This document shows positions 34,250 through 42,068 of a stretch of 64,000 bases of DNA, piece by piece (within the stretch, counting starts at the first letter, position 1; each line of letters begins with the position of its first letter). Under the pieces are notes generated by a model, which worked only from the letters and a program-made list of their open reading frames with translations, did not search any database and was not told where the DNA came from. This DNA is from an uncultured Eubacteriales bacterium. GTDB taxonomy: Bacteria; Bacillota; Clostridia; Oscillospirales; CAG-382. The position numbers and the translations under genes were made by a program. Where the stretch lies: contig CAKSCV010000008.1 of assembly GCA_934444645.1 (NCBI GenBank), positions 1 to 64,000 on the forward strand, given 5' to 3'.

Positions 34250-36136
34250 ATGACTCCGAAGGAACAAGCCTTCCGCTATCTGAAAAAAGTGGCAAAGCCG
34301 GCACGCTACACCGGCGGCGAAATGAACGAGGTCATCAAGGACAAGGCGAACGTAGACGCCCGTTTTGCGTTCTGCTTTCCCGACGCTTACGAGATCGGCA
34401 TGTCCAATCTCGGCATCAAGATCTTATACGACTGCTTAAACAGTCATGAAAACATCTGGTGCGAGCGCTGCTATGCGCCGTGGCCGGACATGGGCGCGCT
34501 GTTACGCGAAAAAAACATTCCGCTTTATGCGCATGAGAGCGGCGACGCGCTGCGCGATTTCGATTTTCTCGGCTTCACGCTGCAATACGAAATGTGCTAC
34601 ACCAACATTTTATACGTGCTGTCGCTTTCCGGCATTCCGCTGCTTGCTGCCGACCGCACGGACGAACCGATTGTCATCGGCGGCGGTCCGTGCTCCTACA
34701 ATCCCGAACCGATTGCCGACTTTTTCGACATCTTCAACATCGGCGAAGGCGAAGAATCGCTTGCCGAAACCGTGGAGCTGTACATCGACTACAAAAAAAC
34801 GCATAAAACCTTCGACCGTGCGGAGTTCTTACGGCTTGCGTCGCACTTGAAGGGCAACTATGTTCCCTCTCTCTACACGCCGCATTATGACGACAACACC
34901 GGCTTTTTCGCCGGCATTACGCCGAAATATCCCGACGTTCCGGCATTTGTAGAAAAGAACTGCATTGCCGATTTTGACAAGGCGCAGTTCCCCTCCACCA
35001 TTCCCGTTCCGTTTACCGAAACGGTACATGACCGCATTATGCTTGAATGCGCACGCGGCTGTATGCGCGGCTGCCGGTTCTGCCAAGCCGGGATCATTTA
35101 CCGTCCTTACCGTGCCAAAAAGCCGGAAACCTTAAACAAAGAAGCGTTTGACGAATACAAGACCAGCGGCTATGAGGAAATTTCGCTCACCTCCTTAAGC
35201 ATCAGCGACTATCCGCGGCTTATGGAACTGGTCGACGACCTCAAAAGCTGGACCGACAAGGAAAAGATCGGGCTTTCGCTTCCTTCCATGCGTATCGACA
35301 GCTTTGAAGCGGAGATCATGAAAAAAGTACAGGGTGTGCGCAAATCCGGTCTTACCTTTGCACCGGAGGCCGGCACCCAAAGACTGCGCGACGTCATCAA
35401 CAAGAATCTGACCGAGGAAGAGATCTTACATGGCTGTCAGGGCGCGTTTGCCGCCGGCCGCACGAACGTAAAACTGTACTTTATGCTCGGACTTCCGACC
35501 GAGACCGACGAGGACATTATCGGCATTCCCACACTCGGCGGCAAGGTTGTGGACGAATACTACCACACGCCCGGCCGCCCCAAGGGCAAGAGCGTGGATG
35601 TGACCATCTCCTGCTCCTGCTTTGTCCCCAAGGCGCACACGCCGTTCCAATGGTTCGGACAGGACAGCTATGAGGAATTGGTTCGCAAGCAGAAGCTGCT
35701 CGGTGCGAACATTCCGAGCCGAAAGATTCGCTACAACTGGCACGAAGCCAAGGTCAGCCGGTTGGAGGCTGTCTTTGCACGCGGCGACAGACGGCTGTCG
35801 AAAGCACTTCTTGCAGCACACGCCAAAGGTATCGTGTTTGACGGCTGGGACGAATACTTCGACTATGACAAGTGGATGGAGGTCTTTGCCGAAACCGGCA
35901 TGGATATCGATTTCTACGCCACGCGCCGCTTTGCCTTTGACGAAGCACTGCCGTGGGATCACATCGATTGCGGCGTGACCAAGAAATTTCTCCTTGCCGA
36001 AGCAAAGCATGCGCTTGACGGCGTAACCACGCCCGACTGCTTAACCAAATGCTCCGGCTGCGGCGCGGCAAAATTCGGTGCAACGCTCTGCACCAAACGC
36101 TGTATCGATCCGGTCGAAGCGGAAAAGATGAAATAA
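34250..36136 (+). CDS. TIGR03960 family B12-binding-type radical SAM protein
   Basis: The 628-residue protein has an N-terminal cobalamin-binding-like domain (about 30-190). A radical SAM core follows, with the CX3CX2C cluster site in CARGCMRGCRFC near residue 270. The C-terminus carries a cysteine-rich motif (CLTKCSGCG...CTKRC). The family is almost always encoded with a TIGR03936 partner, as here two genes downstream. The reaction is not established to my knowledge. The second ATG (34250) has AAGGTGG 6 nt upstream and fits the family N-terminus better than the ATG at 34229. Confidence 0.9.
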   Translation: MTPKEQAFRYLKKVAKPARYTGGEMNEVIKDKANVDARFAFCFPDAYEIGMSNLGIKILYDCLNSHENIWCERCYAPWPDMGALLREKNIPLYAHESGDALRDFDFLGFTLQYEMCYTNILYVLSLSGIPLLAADRTDEPIVIGGGPCSYNPEPIADFFDIFNIGEGEESLAETVELYIDYKKTHKTFDRAEFLRLASHLKGNYVPSLYTPHYDDNTGFFAGITPKYPDVPAFVEKNCIADFDKAQFPSTIPVPFTETVHDRIMLECARGCMRGCRFCQAGIIYRPYRAKKPETLNKEAFDEYKTSGYEEISLTSLSISDYPRLMELVDDLKSWTDKEKIGLSLPSMRIDSFEAEIMKKVQGVRKSGLTFAPEAGTQRLRDVINKNLTEEEILHGCQGAFAAGRTNVKLYFMLGLPTETDEDIIGIPTLGGKVVDEYYHTPGRPKGKSVDVTISCSCFVPKAHTPFQWFGQDSYEELVRKQKLLGANIPSRKIRYNWHEAKVSRLEAVFARGDRRLSKALLAAHAKGIVFDGWDEYFDYDKWMEVFAETGMDIDFYATRRFAFDEALPWDHIDCGVTKKFLLAEAKHALDGVTTPDCLTKCSGCGAAKFGATLCTKRCIDPVEAEKMK

Positions 36137-36147
36137 GGTGAGCGGTC

Positions 36148-36546
36148 ATGAACAAGATTTGGAACGACTTATACCAAGCGGCAAAAGCCGTGCAGAACGG
36201 CCGCGACATCTCGGCGCACGTCAGTGCCGGCTGTGTGGCGGCAGCCATCGAAGCGGAATCCGGAAAAATCTACACGGGCGTCTGCATCGACACGGCAAGC
36301 ACGCTCGGCATTTGCGCCGAACGCAACGCGCTTTTCCACATGATCACCTGCGGCGAAAATGCCGTAAAGCGCGTGCTTTGCGTGATGCCGGACGGGAAAA
36401 CGGGCGCGCCGTGCGGTGCATGCCGCGAATTCATGGCGCAGCTGATGGAGACGGACGGTGCATACAAGGCGGTGCAAATTCTGTTGGATTATGATAAAAA
36501 CCGCGTTGTGACGCTCGGCGAGTTGACGCCGGAATGGTGGGTTTAG
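36148..36546 (+). CDS. Cytidine deaminase-like protein
   Basis: The 132-residue product has the zinc site of the cytidine deaminase superfamily, with CAERNALF (proton shuttle Glu) and PCGACREF. It could deaminate cytidine/deoxycytidine or a blasticidin-type nucleoside. Overall it resembles small Cdd homologues. It is inserted between the TIGR03960 and TIGR03936 genes with short gaps, so all are likely in one transcript. AAGGTGA precedes the ATG. Confidence 0.88.
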   Translation: MNKIWNDLYQAAKAVQNGRDISAHVSAGCVAAAIEAESGKIYTGVCIDTASTLGICAERNALFHMITCGENAVKRVLCVMPDGKTGAPCGACREFMAQLMETDGAYKAVQILLDYDKNRVVTLGELTPEWWV

Positions 36547-36587
36547 TCTGTTTCTTAACCTCTAAAACCATACTGGGAGAAAATTTC

Positions 36588-37226
36588 ATGCAAGATTATC
36601 GAATTACCTTTTCAAAGACCGGAAGTCTGTCTTTCATCTCGCACTTAGACTTCAACCACAGCTTTATCCGCATTCTCAAGCGTGCCGGGCTGCCGTTACG
36701 CTATTCCGAAGGCTTCAATCCGCGTCCGAAGATCGTGTTCGGGCTGCCGCTTTCGGTCGGCATGGAGGGCTTAAACGAGCTTGTGGACATCTCTTTGACG
36801 GAAGAACTGTCAAACGAAGAAGTCGAAAAACGCTTAAAAGACGCCATGCCGCCGGATATTACCGTCAAAAGCGTCGAAACGCCGCTTGTCAAGCTCAAAT
36901 ATATCGAGCTTGCCGACTATGAGGTGTTTTTTCCGGATTACAAAGCGGACGCAGCCGCTATCGGTGCGGCGTTAAAAAATCCGCCGCCGGTAGCCAAACA
37001 CACCAAGTCCGGCGAAAAGCTGACCGACATCGCACCCTATTTACGCGCACATTCCGTCACGGTATCCGATGCCGGAACAACGCTCTTTCTGACGCTTACG
37101 GCTTATGACAATATGTACTTAAAGCCGGATTACGTGGTCGATTCGTTAAATGCGGCAGGCCTTGCGCTTCCTGATGATTACGCAGTAACGCGCACGAAAA
37201 TCCTTTTCAAAAATCCCGAAAAATAA
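36588..37226 (+). CDS. TIGR03936 family (DUF2344) radical SAM-associated protein
   Basis: The 212-residue protein begins YRITFSKTGSLSFISHLDF and continues with GLPLRYSEGFNPRPKIVFGLPLSVG, the signature of TIGR03936/DUF2344. It lacks its own Fe-S motif and probably works with the TIGR03960 protein. In many genomes the two are adjacent or fused. The ATG at 36588 has GGGAGA upstream. The longer frame from 36534 runs back into the previous gene. Confidence 0.9.
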   Translation: MQDYRITFSKTGSLSFISHLDFNHSFIRILKRAGLPLRYSEGFNPRPKIVFGLPLSVGMEGLNELVDISLTEELSNEEVEKRLKDAMPPDITVKSVETPLVKLKYIELADYEVFFPDYKADAAAIGAALKNPPPVAKHTKSGEKLTDIAPYLRAHSVTVSDAGTTLFLTLTAYDNMYLKPDYVVDSLNAAGLALPDDYAVTRTKILFKNPEK

Positions 37227-37258
37227 TCGTTTCAAATTCATATACAGAAGGCATACGT

Positions 37259-39130
37259 ATGACAGAATACAAAGCACAGGCCGTGGACATCGCCGTTATC
37301 GGCGCAGGCCACGCCGGCATCGAAGCGGCTCTTGCCGCCGCCCGTATGGGGCATGAAACCGTTCTTTTCACCATCAATCTCGACGCAGTCGGCAATATGC
37401 CCTGCAACCCCTCCATCGGCGGCACGGGCAAAGGCCATTTGGTCTATGAAATCGACGCGCTCGGCGGCGAAATGGGACAGATTGCGGACAAGGTCTGTAT
37501 GCAGAGCCGCATCTTAAACCGCGGCAAAGGTCCGGCTGTGCATTCGCTCCGTATGCAGGCAGACCGCGCCAAATACCGCATTTTGATGAAGCAAGCCGTT
37601 GAAAACACAAAAAATCTTATACTGACGCAAGCAGAGATTGTTGATCTTCGCAAAGCGGACGGCGCATGGGAGCTTGTTACGCGCCTCGGCGCGGTCTGGA
37701 CGGCAAAAGCCGTTGTTATCAGCACCGGAACCTACTTAAAAGGCTCTGTCATCGTCGGTGACGTCAGCTATCCGGGCGGACCGGACGGTATGTTCCCTGC
37801 CGGAAGCCTGTCGGAGGCACTGCTCCGGCTCGACCTTCCGCTCATGCGCTTCAAGACAGGCACGCCCGTGCGGCTTCACGCCGACAGCATCGATTACACC
37901 GATCTCGAAAAGCAGGAGGGCGACGAGCTGCCGGAGCATTTTTCGGCACTCACCGAGGATTTTGAGAAAAATCTCGATCCGCTTCCCTGCTACATCGTCT
38001 ACACCAACGAAAAAACGCATGAAATCATCCGCAAGAACATCCACCGCTCACCGCTCTATTCCGGCAAGATCAAGGGAATCGGGCCGCGGTACTGTCCGAG
38101 CATTGAGGACAAGGTCATGCGCTTTGCCGACAAGACCCGTCATCAGCTCTTTATCGAACCGATGGGACGCGACACCAAAGAAGTCTATTTGCAGGGCTTC
38201 AGCTCGTCGCTGCCCGAAGAGGTTCAGCTTGAGATGTTACACTCGATCAAGGGCTTGGAGCACGCCGAAGTCATGCGTATCGGGTACGCCATCGAATACG
38301 ATTGCGTCGACCCGCTCGCCCTCAAGGCAAGCCTTGAGTTCAAAGAACATGCCGGGCTTTTCGGTGCCGGACAGTTCAACGGCACCAGCGGCTATGAGGA
38401 AGCGGCGGCGCAAGGACTTATCGCCGGCATCAACGCGGCGTTATATGTCGCCGGAGAGCCGGCATTTTCGCTGACGCGCGATTCTTCGTATATCGGAACG
38501 CTTATCGATGACCTTGTCACCAAGGGGACGAATGAGCCGTACCGCATTATGACCTCACGCAGTGAATACCGCTTGCTTTTGCGGCAGGACAACGCCGACC
38601 GCCGGTTGACGCCGTTCGGCCACGCCTTCGGTTTAATCGATGAACAGCGCTTTGCCGCTTTCACCGCCAAATATAAAGCAGTTGATGCCGAGGTCGAACG
38701 CATCAAAAACACCTACTTAGCACCGAGTGAAGCGCTTGACGCGCTTCTCGAAAGCCGCACCTCAACGCCGGTACATGACGGCGCGTGCCTCGCCGATCTG
38801 TTACGCCGTCCGGAGCTTGACTATGATGCGCTTGCGCCGGTCGATCCAACCCGTCCGGAACTTACGCGCGAAGAAAAGCGTGCCGCCGAAATCGAGATCA
38901 AATACGAAGGCTACATCAAGCGGCAGCTGCGCGAAGCGGAACGTTTTACCAAGTTAGAAAGCAAAAAGCTGCCGAAGGATGCCGATTATGCCGCCATTCG
39001 CGGTATCCGCGCCGAGACCAAGCAGAAGCTTGAAAAATTCCGGCCGGAAAACATCGGGCAGGCTTCACGCATTTCCGGCGTCAGCCCGGCAGACATTCAG
39101 GTGCTGATGATTTATTTCGGAATCGTCTGA
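37259..39130 (+). CDS. mnmG: tRNA uridine-5-carboxymethylaminomethyl modification enzyme MnmG (GidA)
   Basis: The 623-residue protein is a complete MnmG, with the FAD-binding IGAGHAGIEAALAAARMG, CNPSIGGTGKGHLV, GTYLKG, QFNGTSGYEEAAAQG and a helical C-terminal domain that binds MnmE. With MnmE it modifies the wobble uridine of several tRNAs. In many Bacillota it follows mnmE close to jag. Here mnmE is absent and jag is 18 kb away. The small inverted-repeat cassette begins directly after its stop codon. Confidence 0.97.
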   Translation: MTEYKAQAVDIAVIGAGHAGIEAALAAARMGHETVLFTINLDAVGNMPCNPSIGGTGKGHLVYEIDALGGEMGQIADKVCMQSRILNRGKGPAVHSLRMQADRAKYRILMKQAVENTKNLILTQAEIVDLRKADGAWELVTRLGAVWTAKAVVISTGTYLKGSVIVGDVSYPGGPDGMFPAGSLSEALLRLDLPLMRFKTGTPVRLHADSIDYTDLEKQEGDELPEHFSALTEDFEKNLDPLPCYIVYTNEKTHEIIRKNIHRSPLYSGKIKGIGPRYCPSIEDKVMRFADKTRHQLFIEPMGRDTKEVYLQGFSSSLPEEVQLEMLHSIKGLEHAEVMRIGYAIEYDCVDPLALKASLEFKEHAGLFGAGQFNGTSGYEEAAAQGLIAGINAALYVAGEPAFSLTRDSSYIGTLIDDLVTKGTNEPYRIMTSRSEYRLLLRQDNADRRLTPFGHAFGLIDEQRFAAFTAKYKAVDAEVERIKNTYLAPSEALDALLESRTSTPVHDGACLADLLRRPELDYDALAPVDPTRPELTREEKRAAEIEIKYEGYIKRQLREAERFTKLESKKLPKDADYAAIRGIRAETKQKLEKFRPENIGQASRISGVSPADIQVLMIYFGIV

Positions 39131-39131
39131 T

Positions 39132-39643
39132 GAATTGAAAATTGAAAATGGAAAGTTGAAAATTGATCAGAAACGGCAGGTTTGCGGACGGTATGGAGAG
39201 TGTGATTGGAACAAAGAGCTTTAATTTTGCTGTTCGGATTGTAAACTTATACAAATATCTGACACAACAGAAGAAAGAGTATATTCTTTCTAAGCAGTTA
39301 CTTCGCAGCGGAACAAGTATCGGTGCAAACGTTGCAGAAGCCAAACAGGCACAGAGCAAGCCCGACTTTGTTTCAAAGATGAACATTGCGCTGAAAGAAA
39401 CTGCGGAAACCAAATACTGGATCAACCTGCTATGTGCAACAAATTTTCTCACAAAAGAAGAATCATCCTCCGTTTTAACAGATTGCATTGAATTGGAAAA
39501 AATACTTGTGCGTATTATCAAATCTTCACGACAATAACTCTTCATCTAATAATGTGTTGTTTCTCATCCTCCGCTTCAATTTTCCGCTGTCCGCATACCT
39601 ACCGTTTTTCACAGCCTAATTTTCAACTTTCAATTTTCAATTC
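39132..39643. mobile_element. 512-bp cassette with terminal inverted repeats carrying a four-helix-bundle gene
   Basis: The left end (39132-39197) and the reverse complement of the right end (39584-39643) align over about 60 bp. Both begin GAATTGAAAATTGAAA, contain GTTGAAAATT, then AACGG.AGGT.TGCGGAC. The element lies between the mnmG stop codon and the AraC start and contains a single gene. This resembles an inserted cassette of the kind seen with intervening-sequence proteins. No transposase is present, so movement would need an enzyme supplied elsewhere. Confidence 0.6.
39193..39537 (+). CDS. Four helix bundle protein (23S rRNA intervening-sequence protein family)
   Basis: The 114-residue protein has the family pattern SFNFAVRIVNLYKYL, LSKQLLRSGTSIGANVAEA and ETKYWINLL, which folds into a four-helix bundle. 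Relatives are encoded in intervening sequences of 23S rRNA genes and in scattered small cassettes. Their function is unknown. The ATG at 39193 is chosen from the usual N-terminus, although its ribosome binding site is weak. A TTG at 39163 with GGAAAG upstream is the alternative and adds ten residues. The gene begins inside the left terminal repeat. Confidence 0.82.
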   Translation: MESVIGTKSFNFAVRIVNLYKYLTQQKKEYILSKQLLRSGTSIGANVAEAKQAQSKPDFVSKMNIALKETAETKYWINLLCATNFLTKEESSSVLTDCIELEKILVRIIKSSRQ

Positions 39644-39657
39644 TATCCGGGGGTTTT

Positions 39658-40536
39658 ATGACAAACGAAATTTTCAAGCTCCGCTCCTCTGCTCCGCCGC
39701 CGCGCGAAACCGCCTTCATTCCGCACAGCCATCCGGAACTCGAAATCGGCTATTTCAAAAGCGGCAGCGGCATTTATACCGTCAAGGGACATCAATACGA
39801 AATCCGTTCGGGTGACATTTTTCTTTTTAACAGTGATGAGCTGCACAAAATAACCACCGTCCGTCCCGACAAACCCATGCAGACGCTGGCGGTGTTATTT
39901 CAGCCGCGTCTTGTCTGGGATGCGTTAACCGACGATTTCTCCGATGATCTGCTTGCAGCCTTTCGCTCCTTTGGCGAAGCAGGTAAGCATCGGATTGATA
40001 TAACTCATCCGATGTATCAAACGCTTGCCGGGCAAATTTCACAAATCGAAGCCGAATGGACAAAGCAAAAGCCCTATTACCGAAAAGCCGTCAAAAACCG
40101 GATTTTGGATTTTCTCATCACGCTTTCCCGGTCCGTCGATCGGAAAACAAAAACCGATGAAAGCGATGAAGCCTTTCGCGATGTGCTTCCGCTCATCAAC
40201 GCCTCCGTCGATGAGATTGAAGAGCATTTCAGCGAGGAGCTGCGTATTCATGACCTTGCAGTCAAATATGGGATGTCACAGAATTTCTTCTCATCCTGTT
40301 TCAAGAAAATCAACGGTATTACGCCCAAGGCATACATCAATTCCAAGCGTATCGACAAGGCCATCCGGCTCATCCGCTCAACCGACAAAAGTATGCTCGA
40401 AATCGCCACGCTTTGCGGCTTCAACAGCAGTGCAAGCTTCAACAAAAGCTTCACCAAAACCACCGGCAAACGGCCGCTTGAATACCGCCGCACCGTCGAA
40501 GCGGACACCGGCAAGCCCCGGAAAGCAAAAACATGA
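39658..40536 (+). CDS. AraC family transcriptional regulator
   Basis: The 292-residue protein has an N-terminal cupin-like sensor (HSHPELEIGYFKSGSG, then a GDIFLFNSDELH segment). The C-terminal AraC DNA-binding domain spans about 185-280 and has two helix-turn-helices (IHDLAVKYGMSQNFFSSCFK and MLEIATLCGFNSSASFNKSF). It probably responds to a sugar or related ligand. No catabolic genes are adjacent, so its target is not evident. GGGGG lies 4 nt before the ATG. Confidence 0.9.
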   Translation: MTNEIFKLRSSAPPPRETAFIPHSHPELEIGYFKSGSGIYTVKGHQYEIRSGDIFLFNSDELHKITTVRPDKPMQTLAVLFQPRLVWDALTDDFSDDLLAAFRSFGEAGKHRIDITHPMYQTLAGQISQIEAEWTKQKPYYRKAVKNRILDFLITLSRSVDRKTKTDESDEAFRDVLPLINASVDEIEEHFSEELRIHDLAVKYGMSQNFFSSCFKKINGITPKAYINSKRIDKAIRLIRSTDKSMLEIATLCGFNSSASFNKSFTKTTGKRPLEYRRTVEADTGKPRKAKT

Positions 40537-40644
40537 AAGCACCGCTCATACGCCACAGATATGGTAAAATGCCGCAACAAAATCACGGCAGATTTCATAC
40601 AGTTTGCTTGTTTTTTCACAATTGTGCAAATGTGACAAAGATTA

Positions 40645-40658
40645 TTTAGTAAACTAAA
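40645..40658. promoter_or_regulatory. Small palindrome in the AraC-sigma factor intergenic region
   Basis: TTTAGT (40645-40650) and ACTAAA (40653-40658) form an inverted repeat about 100 bp upstream of the sigma factor promoter. It is operator-like, but no binding protein can be assigned. The rest of 40537-40761 shows no gene. Confidence 0.3.
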
Positions 40659-40761
40659 TTGAGCAAAACGTTTTTGCCCGTATTTTTGGTGTTTTTCACA
40701 AAAAACAGGCAAACGCGGTCGAATTATTTAGAAATGTGTGAAATAAACTGTAAAAAAACTA

Positions 40762-40789
40762 TTGACAACCTTATTTTTTCTGCTATAAT
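40762..40789 (+). promoter_or_regulatory. Promoter of the sigma factor gene
   Basis: TTGACA (40762-40767), a 16-bp spacer and TATAAT (40784-40789) are both perfect consensus and lie 32 bp before the start codon. Confidence 0.8.
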
Positions 40790-40821
40790 ATATAGTAAGT
40801 AAAGAAAGAGCGTAATACTTC

Positions 40822-41430
40822 ATGGTCAAAGAAACAAAATCAAACGCAGATGCCGGAAACGATGCGGTGGAAACACTTGCCAAGGCGGCAGCTGCCAATG
40901 ATAAATTTGCTTTTATCGAGCTTACCGGGACGTTCTCGCCGTACATCAGTACGCTTGCCGGCTCCTTCGGTTTGCCCGAAAGCGAATACGATGATTTGTG
41001 CCAGGTCGGGCGTATTGCGTTATACCGCGCGGTTTGCTCCTATAAGAGCGAGCGGTCTTGCTTTACGCCGTATGCCAAGGTGTGTATCAAAAATGCCATG
41101 ACGTCGCTCATGCGTTCCTACCGCAGCGGAAACAAGCTGTCCAAAGACGGTGTGTCGCTCGATGATCCGGAAACGGCAAGCGTTTCGCCGGTGGCTTACG
41201 ATTCCGATATGCCGGAGAATGTGCTTTTAGCCGAGGAATTTCTGCACGAGGTGGAAAAAATCATCCGTGAGGAGCTGTCCGAGTCGGAGCGTCAGGTGCT
41301 GCAATACAAGCTTTCGGGAATCGGCATTCCGGAAATTTCGGTTTTGACCGGCAAAAAAACAAAATCCGTGGAAAATACGCTGTTTCGTGCGCGAAAAAAA
41401 TTAAAAGCACGGCTCAACGCATTGGAATAA
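40822..41430 (+). CDS. Sigma-70 family RNA polymerase sigma factor
   Basis: The 202-residue protein has region 2 (SEYDDLCQVGRIALYRAVCSYKSE) and region 4 (ELSESERQVLQYKLSGIGIPEISVLTGKKTKSVENTLFRARKKL). A short variable segment separates them, giving the size and spacing of SigH-like or ECF-like alternative sigma factors. It resembles the SigH branch of Clostridia more than ECF factors, but this is by eye. No anti-sigma gene is adjacent. Its own promoter looks vegetative. Confidence 0.85.
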   Translation: MVKETKSNADAGNDAVETLAKAAAANDKFAFIELTGTFSPYISTLAGSFGLPESEYDDLCQVGRIALYRAVCSYKSERSCFTPYAKVCIKNAMTSLMRSYRSGNKLSKDGVSLDDPETASVSPVAYDSDMPENVLLAEEFLHEVEKIIREELSESERQVLQYKLSGIGIPEISVLTGKKTKSVENTLFRARKKLKARLNALE

Positions 41431-41567
41431 TGAAAAAAATCGCTTTTTTCGGATATCGGACGGTATCCGCTCTGTACGCTTCTTCGTGAAACGATGCGAA
41501 AGCAGCGTGGGTCATCCCCATGCGGAAGCAAAAAACTTTTTTATTACTCAAAGCGAGGGAAAGACAA

Positions 41568-41846
41568 ATGTACGAAAACAAGACACTCATTTGTGAAGAT
41601 TGCAAAAATGAATTCATCTTCACAGCCGAAGAGCAGGAATTCTACGCATCCAAGGGCTTCCAGAACGAGCCGAAGCGCTGCAAGGCTTGCCGCGATGCAA
41701 GAAAGAACGCTCAAAGACCGCAGAGAGAGTACTTCACCACCACTTGCGCAAGATGCGGCAAGGAAGCAAAAGTTCCCTTCCAGCCGACCAGCGACAGACC
41801 TGTTTACTGCAGCGACTGCTTCGCAGCAATGAAGGAAGAACGGTAA
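41568..41846 (+). CDS. Zinc-ribbon domain protein
   Basis: The 92-residue protein has two CX2C-CX2C zinc sites. The first is CEDC...CKAC around a probable zinc-binding domain with FIFTAEEQEFYASKGF. The second is CARCGK...CSDC. Family members are small, abundant and uncharacterised, and may bind nucleic acid or protein. The ATG at 41568 follows GCGAGGGAAAG. It lies 137 bp after the sigma factor gene and ends before a bidirectional terminator. Confidence 0.85.
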   Translation: MYENKTLICEDCKNEFIFTAEEQEFYASKGFQNEPKRCKACRDARKNAQRPQREYFTTTCARCGKEAKVPFQPTSDRPVYCSDCFAAMKEER

Positions 41847-41979
41847 TCAAGAACCTGCAAACTCGAATCAGGGTTTTTATAGCTTGAATAATTCATACTT
41901 CCGTTTTCAACCGAAGTTTAATTTGCTTTTTCCCCCGGATGAGTTTGATCTCTGTTACTAAGCGGGTTAACCGCGCAAA

Positions 41980-42007
41980 AACGCCTCACGCAACAGCGTG
42001 AGGCGTT
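41980..42007. terminator. Bidirectional terminator between the zinc-ribbon and ABC exporter genes
   Basis: A 12-bp stem AACGCCTCACGC (41980-41991) / GCGTGAGGCGTT (41996-42007) has T runs on both sides, and converging genes face it from left and right. Confidence 0.88.
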
Positions 42008-42068
42008 TTTTGTGCAAGTTGTTTTGCAGGCGGAAGATTTATCGGCACTCATGGACAAAAGCCGGATT

